Shown here: positions 43,255 through 52,199 of the stretch, piece by piece
Numbering within the stretch: position 1 is the stretch's first letter
Layout: each line of letters starts with the position of its first letter
Origin: Chryseobacterium sp. IHB B 17019
GTDB taxonomy: Bacteria; Bacteroidota; Bacteroidia; Flavobacteriales; Weeksellaceae
Assembly: GCF_001456155.1 (NCBI RefSeq)
Contig: NZ_CP013293.1
Coordinates: 2,108,001 to 2,172,000, forward strand
DNA: 64,000 bases
Direction of reading: 5' to 3'
Translations under genes and position numbers: made by a program
The notes under the pieces: model-generated
Told to the model about the DNA's origin: nothing
Seen by the model: only the letters and a program-made list of their open reading frames with translations
The model's database searches: none

Positions 43255-43692
43255 ATGGAAAGCCAGAATTATAAAAATCACAGGAAATTTTATCCTCCGC
43301 ATCATTTTATTTATCTTCCATTATTAATAGTGCTGGAAGTTCTCGGAATCTGGAAAATCTTTAATGATGAACAGAACCAACTGATTTGGATTTTATTTTC
43401 AATTGTTATTTTTCTGCTTTTATATTTGTCAATTATGGTCAGACAGCATTATGCTTTGGGACTTCAAAACCGTTTGGTAAGACTTGAATTTAAGCAAAGG
43501 TATTTTGAAATTTTCGGTCAGAGGTCTGATGAAGCTGAAGAGAAACTGAGATTTGACCAGATTGCAGCGTTGAGGTTCGCTTACGATGATGAATTCAAGG
43601 AATTGTTGTACAAAGCACTTCATGAAGATATTTCAGGGAATGAAATAAAAAAATCCATCAAAAACTGGCGAAGCGACCATCAGAGAATTTAG
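43255..43692 (+). CDS. DUF6526-like membrane protein
   Basis: Small membrane protein of 145 aa. The N-terminus QNYKNHRKFYPPHHFIYLPLL is the signature of a Bacteroidetes family of unknown function, with His and aromatic residues before two transmembrane helices (about 18-36 and 42-60). The rest is a cytoplasmic helical domain (LRFDQIAALRFAYDDEFKELLYKAL). The start codon is the first ATG. It lies upstream of a tiny lipoprotein and topoisomerase IB genes and may be co-transcribed with them. Confidence 0.78.
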   Translation: MESQNYKNHRKFYPPHHFIYLPLLIVLEVLGIWKIFNDEQNQLIWILFSIVIFLLLYLSIMVRQHYALGLQNRLVRLEFKQRYFEIFGQRSDEAEEKLRFDQIAALRFAYDDEFKELLYKALHEDISGNEIKKSIKNWRSDHQRI

Positions 43693-43720
43693 AATAATAA
43701 ACACCTAAAAAATAATTATT

Positions 43721-43888
43721 ATGAAAAAATGGAGCTTATTCAGTGTGACGATATTAAGTTTATTAACACTTACGAGTTGTGAAGCAGTAGAGACAATCTT
43801 TCAAGCAGGGATGTGGTGGGGAATTATATTAGTTGTAGGCGTAATAGCTATCATTTTATGGCTATTTTCAAGGGGTAAGAACTCTTAA
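43721..43888 (+). CDS. Small lipoprotein with one membrane helix
   Basis: A 55-aa protein, too short for many gene finders. MKKWSLFSVTILSLLTLTSCEA has a lipobox (LTSC) and is followed by a hydrophobic helix (WWGIILVVGVIAIILWLF) and a short basic tail. It starts 28 bp after the DUF6526-like gene and ends 12 bp before topoisomerase IB, so all three are probably one transcript. Confidence 0.65.
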   Translation: MKKWSLFSVTILSLLTLTSCEAVETIFQAGMWWGIILVVGVIAIILWLFSRGKNS

Positions 43889-43900
43889 CCAAAAATCTTT

Positions 43901-45004
43901 ATGGAAAATTCAGACTTAGAAATTATTTCCCATCTGAAACCTTCAAAGATTGTCAAGATTATGAAAGATCCGGAGGCTTCTGCAAAGGCGGTACATCTTA
44001 TTTATACCTCCGATGCAGAAACGGCCGGTATCACTCGTAAGAAAACCGGAAAAAAGTATTCTTATTACAAAGACGGCAAAAAAATCAAAGACAAAGACGA
44101 GATCGCAAGAATCAACAAACTGGTCATTCCGCCGGCTTGGGAAAACGTATGGATATGCGCTTTGGATAATGGACATCTTCAGGCCACAGGATTTGACCTT
44201 AAAAAAAGAAAACAGTACCGGTATCATCCTCTATGGAGTGCTTTGAGAAATCACACAAAATTCTACAGAATGCTTCAGTTCGGGTATGCACTTCCCAATA
44301 TCCGGCTTCAGATAGAACAAGATCTTGCCTTAAGAAATTTCGAAAAGAGAAAAATTTTAGCCTTAATTGTCAGTTTAATGCAAAGAACCAATATCAGAAT
44401 CGGAAATAACGCTTACGAAAAATTGTACGGTTCTTTTGGATTAACCACTTTAAAGGATAAGCATGTAAAAATCAACGGACAGAAAATTACTTTTCATTTT
44501 AAAGGTAAAAAAGGAATCATGCATGATATTGATCTTAAAAGTAAAAGACTGTCCAGACTGGTGCAAAAATGTAAGGATATTCCCGGAAAAGAGCTTTTCC
44601 AATATTATGATGATGAAGGGAACCGTCATTCGGTAGATTCCGGGATGGTGAATGAATATATTAAGGAAATAAGCGGGGAAGATTTTACGGCCAAAGATTT
44701 CAGGACGTGGTCCGGAACGGTAAGTGCTTTAATCGCTTTTAAAGAAATCGGCTATGCGGAAACCCATACGGAATATAAGAAAAAGGTAAAAGAAGCACTG
44801 GAAATTGTTGCTTCCCATCTCGGAAATACCAGCACGGTCTGCAGAAAATATTACGTGCATCCTTTAGTTATTAATCTCTATGAAAATAATTCTATCAAAA
44901 AATATCTTGATGAATTAGAAAAAATAGAGGAAAATGATGGCAAAGCAGGCCTTACTCAGGAAGAAAAACTGGTATTGAAAATTTTGGAAAACGAGAAAAT
45001 GTAG
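43901..45004 (+). CDS. DNA topoisomerase IB
   Basis: Poxvirus-like type IB topoisomerase of 367 aa that relaxes supercoils by a 3'-phosphotyrosyl intermediate. The N-terminal domain has PPAWENVWICALDNGHLQATG, and DLKKRKQYRYHPLW leads into the catalytic domain with RTNIRIGN, KGKKG and FRTWSGTVSA; the nucleophile Tyr is in STVCRKYYVHP. Bacterial members are accessory enzymes. It is 12 bp after a small lipoprotein gene. Confidence 0.95.
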   Translation: MENSDLEIISHLKPSKIVKIMKDPEASAKAVHLIYTSDAETAGITRKKTGKKYSYYKDGKKIKDKDEIARINKLVIPPAWENVWICALDNGHLQATGFDLKKRKQYRYHPLWSALRNHTKFYRMLQFGYALPNIRLQIEQDLALRNFEKRKILALIVSLMQRTNIRIGNNAYEKLYGSFGLTTLKDKHVKINGQKITFHFKGKKGIMHDIDLKSKRLSRLVQKCKDIPGKELFQYYDDEGNRHSVDSGMVNEYIKEISGEDFTAKDFRTWSGTVSALIAFKEIGYAETHTEYKKKVKEALEIVASHLGNTSTVCRKYYVHPLVINLYENNSIKKYLDELEKIEENDGKAGLTQEEKLVLKILENEKM

Positions 45005-45016
45005 TTTTGATGTGAA

Positions 45017-45526
45017 TTAAAACCCAGGAAGAGTTATGGCAGGCTCAGACTCACCTTCTTTTATATCCATAACTTCTCCGGTTTCGTTAAGAGAAATATC
45101 AAGCGCTCCTGATAAAAATCCGGATAATTTTGCAATACATTTTTGATATGGTGATGTAATTTTAAAAGGTTGATGTCCCTTTTGTACAGTTGTACTTCCA
45201 TCATTCATTTTCATGATTTGATAGGTGCCTTTTATTAAACTTTTACAATTCTTCTGATTGATATTCATCTGAAATTTGTTAGCATCAACAAAGTATAAAA
45301 CATCAGGTTTCGTTTTGTCTTTATCTAAAAAAAGCTCTTTTTCTTCATAACTTTTTAGATCGAAATACCATTTTGAGCCTTTTAAAGTCCCATTCAACAA
45401 TTGATCTTCAGGAATTTTATATGCTTCGATTTGTGGAGCTAAAGGAATTTCTTTCACCACTTTCTTTTTATGTTGTGCAAAAATGGTTTGTGATAACAAC
45501 AAAAAGACTAAAAATATCTTTTTCAT
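45017..45526 (-). CDS. Exported protein of unknown function
   Basis: Protein of 169 aa with signal peptide (1-17, ending IFAQ). The mature part starts with a Lys-rich stretch and contains a GSKWYFDLKSYEEKELFL segment and two Cys (about 97 and 129) that could pair, like META- or lipocalin-type beta-barrels, but the family is not recognised. It is divergent from the P5C dehydrogenase gene. A TATATTTG -7 element lies at plus 45549-45556. Confidence 0.72.
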   Translation of the reverse strand: MKKIFLVFLLLSQTIFAQHKKKVVKEIPLAPQIEAYKIPEDQLLNGTLKGSKWYFDLKSYEEKELFLDKDKTKPDVLYFVDANKFQMNINQKNCKSLIKGTYQIMKMNDGSTTVQKGHQPFKITSPYQKCIAKLSGFLSGALDISLNETGEVMDIKEGESEPAITLPGF

Positions 45527-45590
45527 TTTTTCTAAGTTTAGTATGTATCAAATATAAGCATTCTAAAATGCAAATAGCCTCTATCGATTT

Positions 45591-45618
45591 TTTGTCCAAA
45601 TTAATTGTTGTAAATTTG
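45591..45618 (+). promoter_or_regulatory. Promoter of the P5C dehydrogenase gene
   Basis: TTTG (45591-45594), 16 nt, TAAATTTG (45611-45618), with the ATG at 45656 about 35 nt after the expected start. Confidence 0.55.
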
Positions 45619-45655
45619 TATTCATTTAAATTAAAATAATACAATACAACATAAT

Positions 45656-47281
45656 ATGTCAAAAGCAATTTCGCAAGTACCATTTGCAGTAAACGAACCG
45701 GTAAACTCTTATGCACCGGGAACTCCGGAAGTAAAAAGCCTTATCGCTCAATACAAGAAAATGTGGGCTGAAAAGATAGAAATTCCCATGGTTATCAATG
45801 GTAAAGAAGTAAAAACTGGTGATACGGTTCAGCTTCAGTCGCCTCAGGATCATGCTCATGATTTCGGGTTTTATCATAAAGGCACCATGCAGCATGTAGA
45901 TGATGCTATCAACGCGGCATTGGCGGCTAAAAAAGAATGGAACGAGCTTGGCTGGGAACATCGTGCAGCGATTTTCTTAAAAGCAGCTGATCTTTTAGCG
46001 GGACCTTATAGAGATGTAATCAACGCGGCTACCATGATCGGACAGTCTAAGAACGTTCATCAGGCTGAAATTGATGCAGCTTGTGAATTTATTGATTTCT
46101 TGAGATTCAATGTAGAATTCATGACGGAAATGTATTCTGAGCAGCCAGTTTCTGATTCAGGAATCTGGAATCGTGTAGAATACAGACCATTGGAAGGATT
46201 TTGTTTTGCGGTAACTCCGTTCAACTTTACAGCGATTTCAGGAAACTTGCCTACTTGTATGGCAATGCTTGGAAATGTAGTGGTTTGGAAGCCATCTGAT
46301 AAGCAAATCTATTCTGCAAAAGTGATCATGGATGTTTTAACAGAAGCTGGGCTTCCTGCAGGTGTTATCAATATGATTTTCACGGACGGAAAAGAAACTG
46401 CTGAGAAAGTTTTAGCACACAGGGATTTTGCAGGACTTCATTTTACAGGTTCTACAAAGGTTTTCCAGGGAATGTGGAAAATGATCGGTGATAATATTCA
46501 TAACTACAGAACATATCCAAGAATCGTTGGTGAAACCGGTGGTAAAGACTTCGTCATTGCTCATCCTTCTGCAAACGTAGAAGCTGTGGCAACCGCTTTG
46601 GTAAGAGGTGCTTTTGAATATCAGGGACAAAAATGTTCTGCGGCTTCAAGAGCTTACGTTCCGAAATCTCTTTGGGCTGATGTGAAAAAAGTAATGGAAA
46701 CTCAGCTTAATTCAATTAAAATTGGTTCTCCTGAAGATCCTTCAAACTTTGTAAATGCTGTAATCGATAAAAATTCTTTCGAAAAATGTAAAGGATATAT
46801 CGACAGAGCTAATGCATCAGGTGAAGCAGAGGTTGCAATTGGCGGAAAATGTGATGATTCTAAAGGATGGTTTGTACATCCAACTGTTATCGAAACAACA
46901 AATCCTCATTATGAAAGCATGGTAGAAGAAATTTTCGGGCCGATCTTATCTGTATATGTTTACGAAGATCAGGACTGGAAAGAAACTTTGAAATTGGTAG
47001 ATTCTACTTCTCCTTATTCATTGACGGGTTCTGTTTTTGCACAAGATCGTTATGCGATCAATGAAGCTTTCAAAGCATTAGAAAACGCTTCAGGAAACTT
47101 TTACATCAATGACAAGCCGACAGGTGCAGTTGTTGGTCAGCAGCCTTTCGGTGGTGGTAGAGCTTCCGGAACCAATGATAAGGCAGGTTCTAAAATGAAC
47201 TTACTGAGATGGACGTCTGTAAGAAGCATCAAGGAAACCTTTGTTTCTCCAAAAGATTATAAGTATCCGTATCTGGGATAA
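45656..47281 (+). CDS. pruA: L-glutamate gamma-semialdehyde (1-pyrroline-5-carboxylate) dehydrogenase
   Basis: NAD-dependent aldehyde dehydrogenase of 541 aa that makes glutamate from proline- or ornithine-derived glutamate semialdehyde. The length and start (MSKAISQVPFAVNEPVNSYAPG) match the eukaryote-like P5C dehydrogenase group. The NAD-binding region has FNFTAISGNLPT and HFTGSTKVF; the catalytic Glu is in VGETGGKDF and the catalytic Cys in YQGQKCSAAS. It has its own promoter; no proline dehydrogenase gene is adjacent. A terminator follows. Confidence 0.95.
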   Translation: MSKAISQVPFAVNEPVNSYAPGTPEVKSLIAQYKKMWAEKIEIPMVINGKEVKTGDTVQLQSPQDHAHDFGFYHKGTMQHVDDAINAALAAKKEWNELGWEHRAAIFLKAADLLAGPYRDVINAATMIGQSKNVHQAEIDAACEFIDFLRFNVEFMTEMYSEQPVSDSGIWNRVEYRPLEGFCFAVTPFNFTAISGNLPTCMAMLGNVVVWKPSDKQIYSAKVIMDVLTEAGLPAGVINMIFTDGKETAEKVLAHRDFAGLHFTGSTKVFQGMWKMIGDNIHNYRTYPRIVGETGGKDFVIAHPSANVEAVATALVRGAFEYQGQKCSAASRAYVPKSLWADVKKVMETQLNSIKIGSPEDPSNFVNAVIDKNSFEKCKGYIDRANASGEAEVAIGGKCDDSKGWFVHPTVIETTNPHYESMVEEIFGPILSVYVYEDQDWKETLKLVDSTSPYSLTGSVFAQDRYAINEAFKALENASGNFYINDKPTGAVVGQQPFGGGRASGTNDKAGSKMNLLRWTSVRSIKETFVSPKDYKYPYLG

Positions 47282-47316
47282 TAAATGATAATTGATCATT
47301 GATAAATGATTGATAC

Positions 47317-47347
47317 AGCCTCGGAATTTCGGTTTCGGGGCTTTTAT
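47317..47347 (+). terminator. Intrinsic terminator of the P5C dehydrogenase gene
   Basis: AGCCTCGGAA pairs with TTTCGGGGCT (imperfect), followed by TTTTATTTT, 35 nt after the stop codon. Confidence 0.75.
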
Positions 47348-47519
47348 TTTAATTGTTAATTCTGAATTTTATCTGAAAGGCCAGCCTTAACTTAATCTTA
47401 ATCTCAAATGTTATTTCTTAACAAAATTTTAAGCTAATTAGCTGATACTTTAATAATTATTAACCCTTATTCGGAATAATAATTGATTTTATTCTTATAC
47501 ACCAAAACAAAATATTATT

Positions 47520-47744
47520 ATGAAAAAGTTTTTGATAATTGCCGTTGGTTTAGGAATATTCACGGTAAGTTGCGGAACAAAAGAATCCTCAATGTCTAAA
47601 AGTAGTACAGATTCGACAGCAGTAGACAATACAACTACACAAAGTGTATCGCCTACAACGACAGATACCATGACTACAACAACGACAACTCCTGACACTG
47701 TCAGGACTAGAGTGGATTCTGCAACCACAACACCTGTTAAGTAA
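47520..47744 (+). CDS. Thr/Ser-rich lipoprotein
   Basis: Lipoprotein of 74 aa: signal peptide with lipobox TVSC (acylated Cys near 18), then a low-complexity tail of Thr, Ser, Asp and Pro with a TMTTTTTTPD run. Its function is unknown. Thr-rich tails on small flavobacterial lipoproteins probably act as flexible linkers or O-glycosylation sites. It is a single unit with its own terminator. Confidence 0.75.
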   Translation: MKKFLIIAVGLGIFTVSCGTKESSMSKSSTDSTAVDNTTTQSVSPTTTDTMTTTTTTPDTVRTRVDSATTTPVK

Positions 47745-47767
47745 ATATAACGTTTAACTTAAAATGG

Positions 47768-47802
47768 AAAATCCACAGATGAAAGCTCTGTGGATTTTTT
47801 TT
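47768..47802 (+). terminator. Intrinsic terminator
   Basis: AAATCCACAGA and TCTGTGGATTT form an 11-bp stem with T run, 24 nt after the lipoprotein stop codon. Confidence 0.9.
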
Positions 47803-47834
47803 ATCCAATCTAATATTTTGATTAATATTCTATT

Positions 47835-47842
47835 TATCTTTG
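47835..47842 (+). promoter_or_regulatory. -7 element of the first thioredoxin-like gene
   Basis: TATCTTTG fits TAnnTTTG and lies 22 bp before the ATG at 47864. A TTTG is present 14 nt upstream, which is somewhat close. Confidence 0.45.
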
Positions 47843-47863
47843 CAACAATAATAAACACACATA

Positions 47864-49033
47864 ATGATAAAAAAAATCTTATTAACTGCTACAGTTATCG
47901 TTAGCACAGTTCTATCCGCACAAGGAATCAAATTCGAAGAAGGAAAATTCTCAGACATTCTTGCTAAAGCCAAACAGGAAAAAAAGCTTGTTTTTATTGA
48001 CGGTTACACCTCGTGGTGTGCTCCCTGCAAACTTATGGTAAAAAACATATTTCCGCTTCAGACAGTTGGAGATTATTACAATTCCAACTTTATCAATGCA
48101 AAATTTAATATGGAAAAAGGAGAAGGAATTGCGATCGCTAAAAAATACAAGATCAGCAGATATCCTACTTATTTGTTTCTTGATGGTGACGGGAACGTAG
48201 TACACACAGCCAATTTTTATCTGGAAGAAAAAGATTTCATCCAATTCGGGAAAGATGCGCAGGATCCTAGCAAACAAATTGCTGCACTTAAGAAGAGATT
48301 TGAAAAAGGAGAAAAAGACCCGGAATTTTTAAGAAATCTTGCAGATCTGGCTGTAAATGACAGGGCTTTATTACAGAAAATATGGGATCGCTATTATACA
48401 GTTTACCCTACTATGACTAGAGGCGAAGCAATGAGTATGGCAATGGGTATCGTTAGTACTGAAGACCCTGTTTATAAGTTTTTCCAAAGTAAAAAGCCAT
48501 TGTTTTTAAAGGCTATTTCTGAAAAAGAATATGAAGAACTTAATAAAAATATCAAAATAAGAGAGATTTATAAAAAGGCGTATAACAAAGCTTCTAACAC
48601 CTTAGACGAAAAATATTATCTGGATGAAATGCAGAAAGTTGTGGGAAAAGAAAATGCAAATGAACAACTGCTAGGCTTAAAAATAGATATTGCGTACGAA
48701 ACAAAAGATTATCCAACTTTTGAGAAATTAATCCTTGAAAAATATAAAGATTATAAAAGTGTTAATTCTTCGACATTAGGATATATTGCAAACATGGTTG
48801 CAGATAGTCAAATTACCACTAAATCAACTCTTGAAAAAGCAATTCTTTGGGCAAAAGAATCTAATAGTAAATTGAATGTTTTTATGAATGATTTCACTTT
48901 AGCAAAGCTTTATAACAAAACAGGTGATAAAGCTAATGCCAAAGCATCTGCTGAAAAAGCCATCGAATCAGCAAAAAGCCAAGCTCCTGAATATGTATCT
49001 GAAGTTCAGAATTTTTTGAATACCCTTAAATAA
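47864..49033 (+). CDS. Exported thioredoxin-family protein, copy 1
   Basis: Periplasmic protein of 389 aa. Signal peptide 1-19 ends in LSAQ. The thioredoxin domain (about 22-150) has redox motif WCAPC and the cis-Pro in RYPTYLF; it is of the DUF255/thioredoxin_7 kind. The C-terminal 230 residues are helical and TPR-like, including SNSKLNVFMNDFTLAKLYNKTGD. It may be a disulfide reductase or isomerase for exported proteins. A paralogue of almost the same length lies at 49583, with a small lipoprotein gene between them. Confidence 0.88.
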   Translation: MIKKILLTATVIVSTVLSAQGIKFEEGKFSDILAKAKQEKKLVFIDGYTSWCAPCKLMVKNIFPLQTVGDYYNSNFINAKFNMEKGEGIAIAKKYKISRYPTYLFLDGDGNVVHTANFYLEEKDFIQFGKDAQDPSKQIAALKKRFEKGEKDPEFLRNLADLAVNDRALLQKIWDRYYTVYPTMTRGEAMSMAMGIVSTEDPVYKFFQSKKPLFLKAISEKEYEELNKNIKIREIYKKAYNKASNTLDEKYYLDEMQKVVGKENANEQLLGLKIDIAYETKDYPTFEKLILEKYKDYKSVNSSTLGYIANMVADSQITTKSTLEKAILWAKESNSKLNVFMNDFTLAKLYNKTGDKANAKASAEKAIESAKSQAPEYVSEVQNFLNTLK

Positions 49034-49123
49034 ACTTTATCAATCATAAATTATTTTCCACAGAATTATTTTTTGCGGATTTTTTGTATCTAAGATTTTC
49101 TTTTATCTTTTATCTAATATCAT

Positions 49124-49131
49124 TATATTTG
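49124..49131 (+). promoter_or_regulatory. -7 element of the small lipoprotein gene
   Basis: TATATTTG, 32 bp before the ATG at 49163. A consensus -33 is not evident. Confidence 0.45.
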
Positions 49132-49162
49132 ATTAATACTAAACATTAAAAGAAAAATTACT

Positions 49163-49366
49163 ATGAAAAAATTATTTGCAGGAGCTGTATTGGGTTTGCT
49201 ATTTTTAGGAAGCTGCGCTCAAAATAAAGAAAAAAGAGAAGAATTTAAGGACGAAAGAGATAAGGAATATTTAAGAAACAGCATGGGAGATAGCGCTGCA
49301 GCACACTCTGAATCTGCAACTGCAGACAGCATAAAAATGAAAAACGATACCTTAAAAGATAAATAG
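49163..49366 (+). CDS. Small charged lipoprotein
   Basis: Lipoprotein of 67 aa with lipobox LGSC (Cys near 18). The mature part is highly charged (NKEKREEFKDERDKEYLRNS) followed by an Ala/Ser/Thr-rich stretch, probably unstructured or helical. Function unknown. It sits between the two thioredoxin-like paralogues with its own promoter and terminator. Confidence 0.75.
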   Translation: MKKLFAGAVLGLLFLGSCAQNKEKREEFKDERDKEYLRNSMGDSAAAHSESATADSIKMKNDTLKDK

Positions 49367-49390
49367 CAGTCTCAAAACGCTAACAACTCG

Positions 49391-49417
49391 TAAAACCGCG
49401 GTATTACTGCGGTTTTG
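49391..49417 (+). terminator. Intrinsic terminator
   Basis: AAAACCGC pairs with GCGGTTTT (49392-49416), 25 nt after the small lipoprotein gene. Confidence 0.8.
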
Positions 49418-49556
49418 TCATTGAAATGTTTCAAAATCTACCGAATTTCAACTTAGTTGCGGAAATATTTTTTTCTATTTAACTTATTTCTTAAAAATTT
49501 ATCCAATCATACGATAACTTTTTTATTTTATCAATTCTATAATATCAACTAATTAT

Positions 49557-49564
49557 TACATTTG
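49557..49564 (+). promoter_or_regulatory. -7 element of the second thioredoxin-like gene
   Basis: TACATTTG fits the -7 consensus and supports the ATG at 49583; the in-frame TTG at 49562 lies inside the promoter. Confidence 0.5.
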
Positions 49565-49582
49565 CAATCAATAAAAGTTTTT

Positions 49583-50749
49583 ATGAAAAAAATAGCAATA
49601 CTTTCTTCCCTTTTCATCGGAGCAGTGGTCTTCGCACAGGGAATCAAATTTGAAGACACCAACTTCACTACTATTCTGGCAAAAGCCAAAAAAGAAAATA
49701 AGCTTGTATTCATTGATGCATACACTACGTGGTGTGGGCCTTGTAAGCTGATGGTAAAAAACGTTTTCCCGCAAAAAGCAGTTGGAGATTATTACAATGC
49801 TCATTTTGTGAATGCAAAAATAGATATGGAAAAAGGTGAAGGTATTGAAATCGCCAAAAAATATAATGTAAAAGCCTTTCCTACTTATCTTTTTGTGGAT
49901 GGTAACGGTGAGATTGTTCACAGGACTTTAGGATATGTTGAAGAAAACGATTTTATCCAGTTTGCAAAAGATGCCGGAGATCCTAATAAAAGATTAACAG
50001 CATTAAAGCAAAAATTCGAAAATGGTGAAAAGAATACCGAATTCCTGAAAAACCTTGCCGAACTTACAGTTTACAATGATGCAGAATTTGCAGGACGAGT
50101 TTTGGAACGCTACTTCAGTGGAAAAACGGAATTGGATAAAGATGATGTACAGATGTTGCTTATGGCCGTTCAGAACCAGGGTACAGAAAGTCCGATGTAT
50201 AAAATTTTCCAGTCTAAGAAAGCAGAAATCACAAAAGTTTTTTCTACTGAAAGATATGATGCATTTGATAAAAATATCAAAATCAATACTATTTTCAAAA
50301 AGTCTTATAATACGGATACAAAAGTTTGGAATGACAGTTATTTCATGACTGAAGCTCAGAAATTCATGACGAAAAATGAAGCTGAAAAAATACTTAAAAG
50401 AGCAAAGGCAGGCAGAGCTTTGAAGGATAAAGATATCCCGACTTATGAAAAACTGAGTCTTGAGCTTTATAAAGATACTTCTGCTGCCAATTCTGAAGAA
50501 CTGAATTCAATAGCATGGAATTTCTTTGAAAATGTAAATACAAAATCTTCTCTTGAAAAAGCTGTAACATGGGCACAGGAATCCGTAAAGAAAGATGAGA
50601 ACTACGCCAATACAGATACACTGGCAAATCTTTACAACAAAATCGGGGACAAAAAGAATGCAAAGCTTTGGGCTGAAAAGTCTATCGAGCTGGCTAAAAA
50701 AACAGGCCAGGATGCTACTGATACCGAAAAGCTGTTGAAAGAGCTTTAA
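49583..50749 (+). CDS. Exported thioredoxin-family protein, copy 2
   Basis: Periplasmic protein of 388 aa from MKKIAILSS at 49583. Signal peptide ends in VVFAQ; thioredoxin domain with redox motif WCGPC and cis-Pro in AFPTYLF; helical TPR-like C-terminus. It is collinear with copy 1 (GIKFE, KLMVKN, FP, VGDYYN and MEKGEGI are shared) and arose by tandem duplication. The change of A to G in the active site (CAPC to CGPC) should alter the redox potential and substrate choice. A bidirectional terminator follows. Confidence 0.9.
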   Translation: MKKIAILSSLFIGAVVFAQGIKFEDTNFTTILAKAKKENKLVFIDAYTTWCGPCKLMVKNVFPQKAVGDYYNAHFVNAKIDMEKGEGIEIAKKYNVKAFPTYLFVDGNGEIVHRTLGYVEENDFIQFAKDAGDPNKRLTALKQKFENGEKNTEFLKNLAELTVYNDAEFAGRVLERYFSGKTELDKDDVQMLLMAVQNQGTESPMYKIFQSKKAEITKVFSTERYDAFDKNIKINTIFKKSYNTDTKVWNDSYFMTEAQKFMTKNEAEKILKRAKAGRALKDKDIPTYEKLSLELYKDTSAANSEELNSIAWNFFENVNTKSSLEKAVTWAQESVKKDENYANTDTLANLYNKIGDKKNAKLWAEKSIELAKKTGQDATDTEKLLKEL

Positions 50750-50759
50750 TATAAATAAA

Positions 50760-50796
50760 AAAATAAAGACTGTCAAAAGACAGTCTTTATTTTTAT
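50760..50796. terminator. Bidirectional intrinsic terminator
   Basis: AATAAAGACTGTC pairs with GACAGTCTTTATT with a 4-nt loop and A/T runs on both sides. It serves the thioredoxin gene (plus) and the converging secreted-protein gene (minus). Confidence 0.9.
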
Positions 50797-50815
50797 TCTC
50801 TATAATAGATTATTC

Positions 50816-52195
50816 TTATTCAAATCTGAAAATTGATAATTTTGTCAAATCTTTTACAACTCCATTAGGTTTATTTCCAAAATCCACTGCAATTTGATCT
50901 CCTGCTGCAAAAGTATCTACTGCAACCACTACTGTAGATGCTCCAAAAGCTTTTGTGGCATCAGATGCTGCAATAACGGCTCCATTTTTCCAAATTCTGG
51001 CAAACCAAGGGTCGCCCTGAGCAAATGAACTATCACCTTTAGCTGTAATATTAAGGTATATTTGGTGTAGACCTGCTTTTGTTACTGTATAAGTAGTTGC
51101 ACTAGCACTTGGAGTAAAAGCATTTTCCGGGTCATAAACTTCTCCATCCCATGGAACAGCATTAGCAGCCCCTGCAGCACCATTAAAATCTGTATTTCGT
51201 TTAACTACTAATACCATTTTTGAGGTTACTACATTTTCTTTCTTTACTACCCCATTTTCATCAATTACCAAAGTTGTCCCGCTACCTTTTTGTATACCTT
51301 CAAGTTTTAAAGGATCAGTTGCTGCTTTTACATGAAGAGTGTTTGTAGGTGCAGTAGTACCAATCCCTATTTTTCCTTCAGCACTGATTCTCATTCTTTC
51401 AAGATATCCCGCACCTAAAGAATTTCCAAAAAAGAAATCTTCTTTTCTATCTTCTCTTAAAACACTTCCGATTCCCCAGTTTGCCCCACCTGAAGTAGGT
51501 CCGCTATTCGTGAATCCTAATAAAGAGAAGTTTCCGGTTGCAGATGGTGAAGTGTTTCTTAAAGCTAGAATAGGATGTCCATTAGTAGAACTCGGCGCAT
51601 CGATTAATGAAAACCTGTTAAGATTTGATGTGTTTGCTACTACATGGAATTTATGTTGTGGTGCATTTGTTCCAACCCCAACTCTATCGTTTGCAGCATC
51701 TACTGAAAATGTATTGTCATCTACTGAGAATGCATTGGTAACAGTTCCATTAAAAGTTAAAGTTTTATCTCCTTGGGTTACTGTTCTGTTTGCTGTAAGG
51801 GTTCCGTCTGAATTATAGATATTCACAGAAGCTCCCGATCCCGAACCAGCGTTCAGTTTTACCCATACGTTTCCATCAAAATAATAGTATCCTACTGCAT
51901 CTACATTTACTGCATTTCCTGTCTGTGTTCCCTTATTTATGCTGTTTACGTAAATCAAAGTAGAGGTAGGAATAGAAGACATAGATTGTGCTCTTTCTCT
52001 GTCAACTCTGGGAACTAACAAACCATCAACATTTTTGGAAGTACCAGTTGAATTTTTAGCAGTAATATCTAATGTGGAAGAAGGAGTACTAGTATTGATA
52101 CCAACTTGCGCGTAGCCAAAAGTGGCAGCCGCCAGCATTATAGCGGCAGATAAAGATTTTTTCATCATTTTATTGTTTGTTGTTTTCGGGCTCAA
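50816..52195 (-). CDS. Large secreted QVGI-type protein
   Basis: Exported protein of 459 aa. The signal peptide ends in GYAQ and the mature part starts VGINTSTPSSTLDITAKNST, the family hallmark. A stalk-like middle (VDANDRVGVGTNAPQHKFHV, KIGIGTTAPTNTLHVKA) repeats the VGIGTxxP motif and looks like tail-fibre coiled or beta-helical stalks. The last 130 residues (TYTVTKAGLHQIYLNITAKG...DQIAVDFGNK) resemble a C1q/TNF-type jelly roll. The start could also be the second Met (MMKK). Its promoter (TAATTTTG, near plus 52213) is unlike the shared regulon promoters. Function unknown. Confidence 0.8.
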   Translation of the reverse strand: MSPKTTNNKMMKKSLSAAIMLAAATFGYAQVGINTSTPSSTLDITAKNSTGTSKNVDGLLVPRVDRERAQSMSSIPTSTLIYVNSINKGTQTGNAVNVDAVGYYYFDGNVWVKLNAGSGSGASVNIYNSDGTLTANRTVTQGDKTLTFNGTVTNAFSVDDNTFSVDAANDRVGVGTNAPQHKFHVVANTSNLNRFSLIDAPSSTNGHPILALRNTSPSATGNFSLLGFTNSGPTSGGANWGIGSVLREDRKEDFFFGNSLGAGYLERMRISAEGKIGIGTTAPTNTLHVKAATDPLKLEGIQKGSGTTLVIDENGVVKKENVVTSKMVLVVKRNTDFNGAAGAANAVPWDGEVYDPENAFTPSASATTYTVTKAGLHQIYLNITAKGDSSFAQGDPWFARIWKNGAVIAASDATKAFGASTVVVAVDTFAAGDQIAVDFGNKPNGVVKDLTKLSIFRFE

Positions 52196-52199
52196 AATT

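Noticed and set aside
51339..51818. 159-aa open frame on the plus strand
   Set aside because: Antisense to the 459-aa secreted protein; proline- and valine-rich translation typical of the complement of a Gly/Thr-rich gene.
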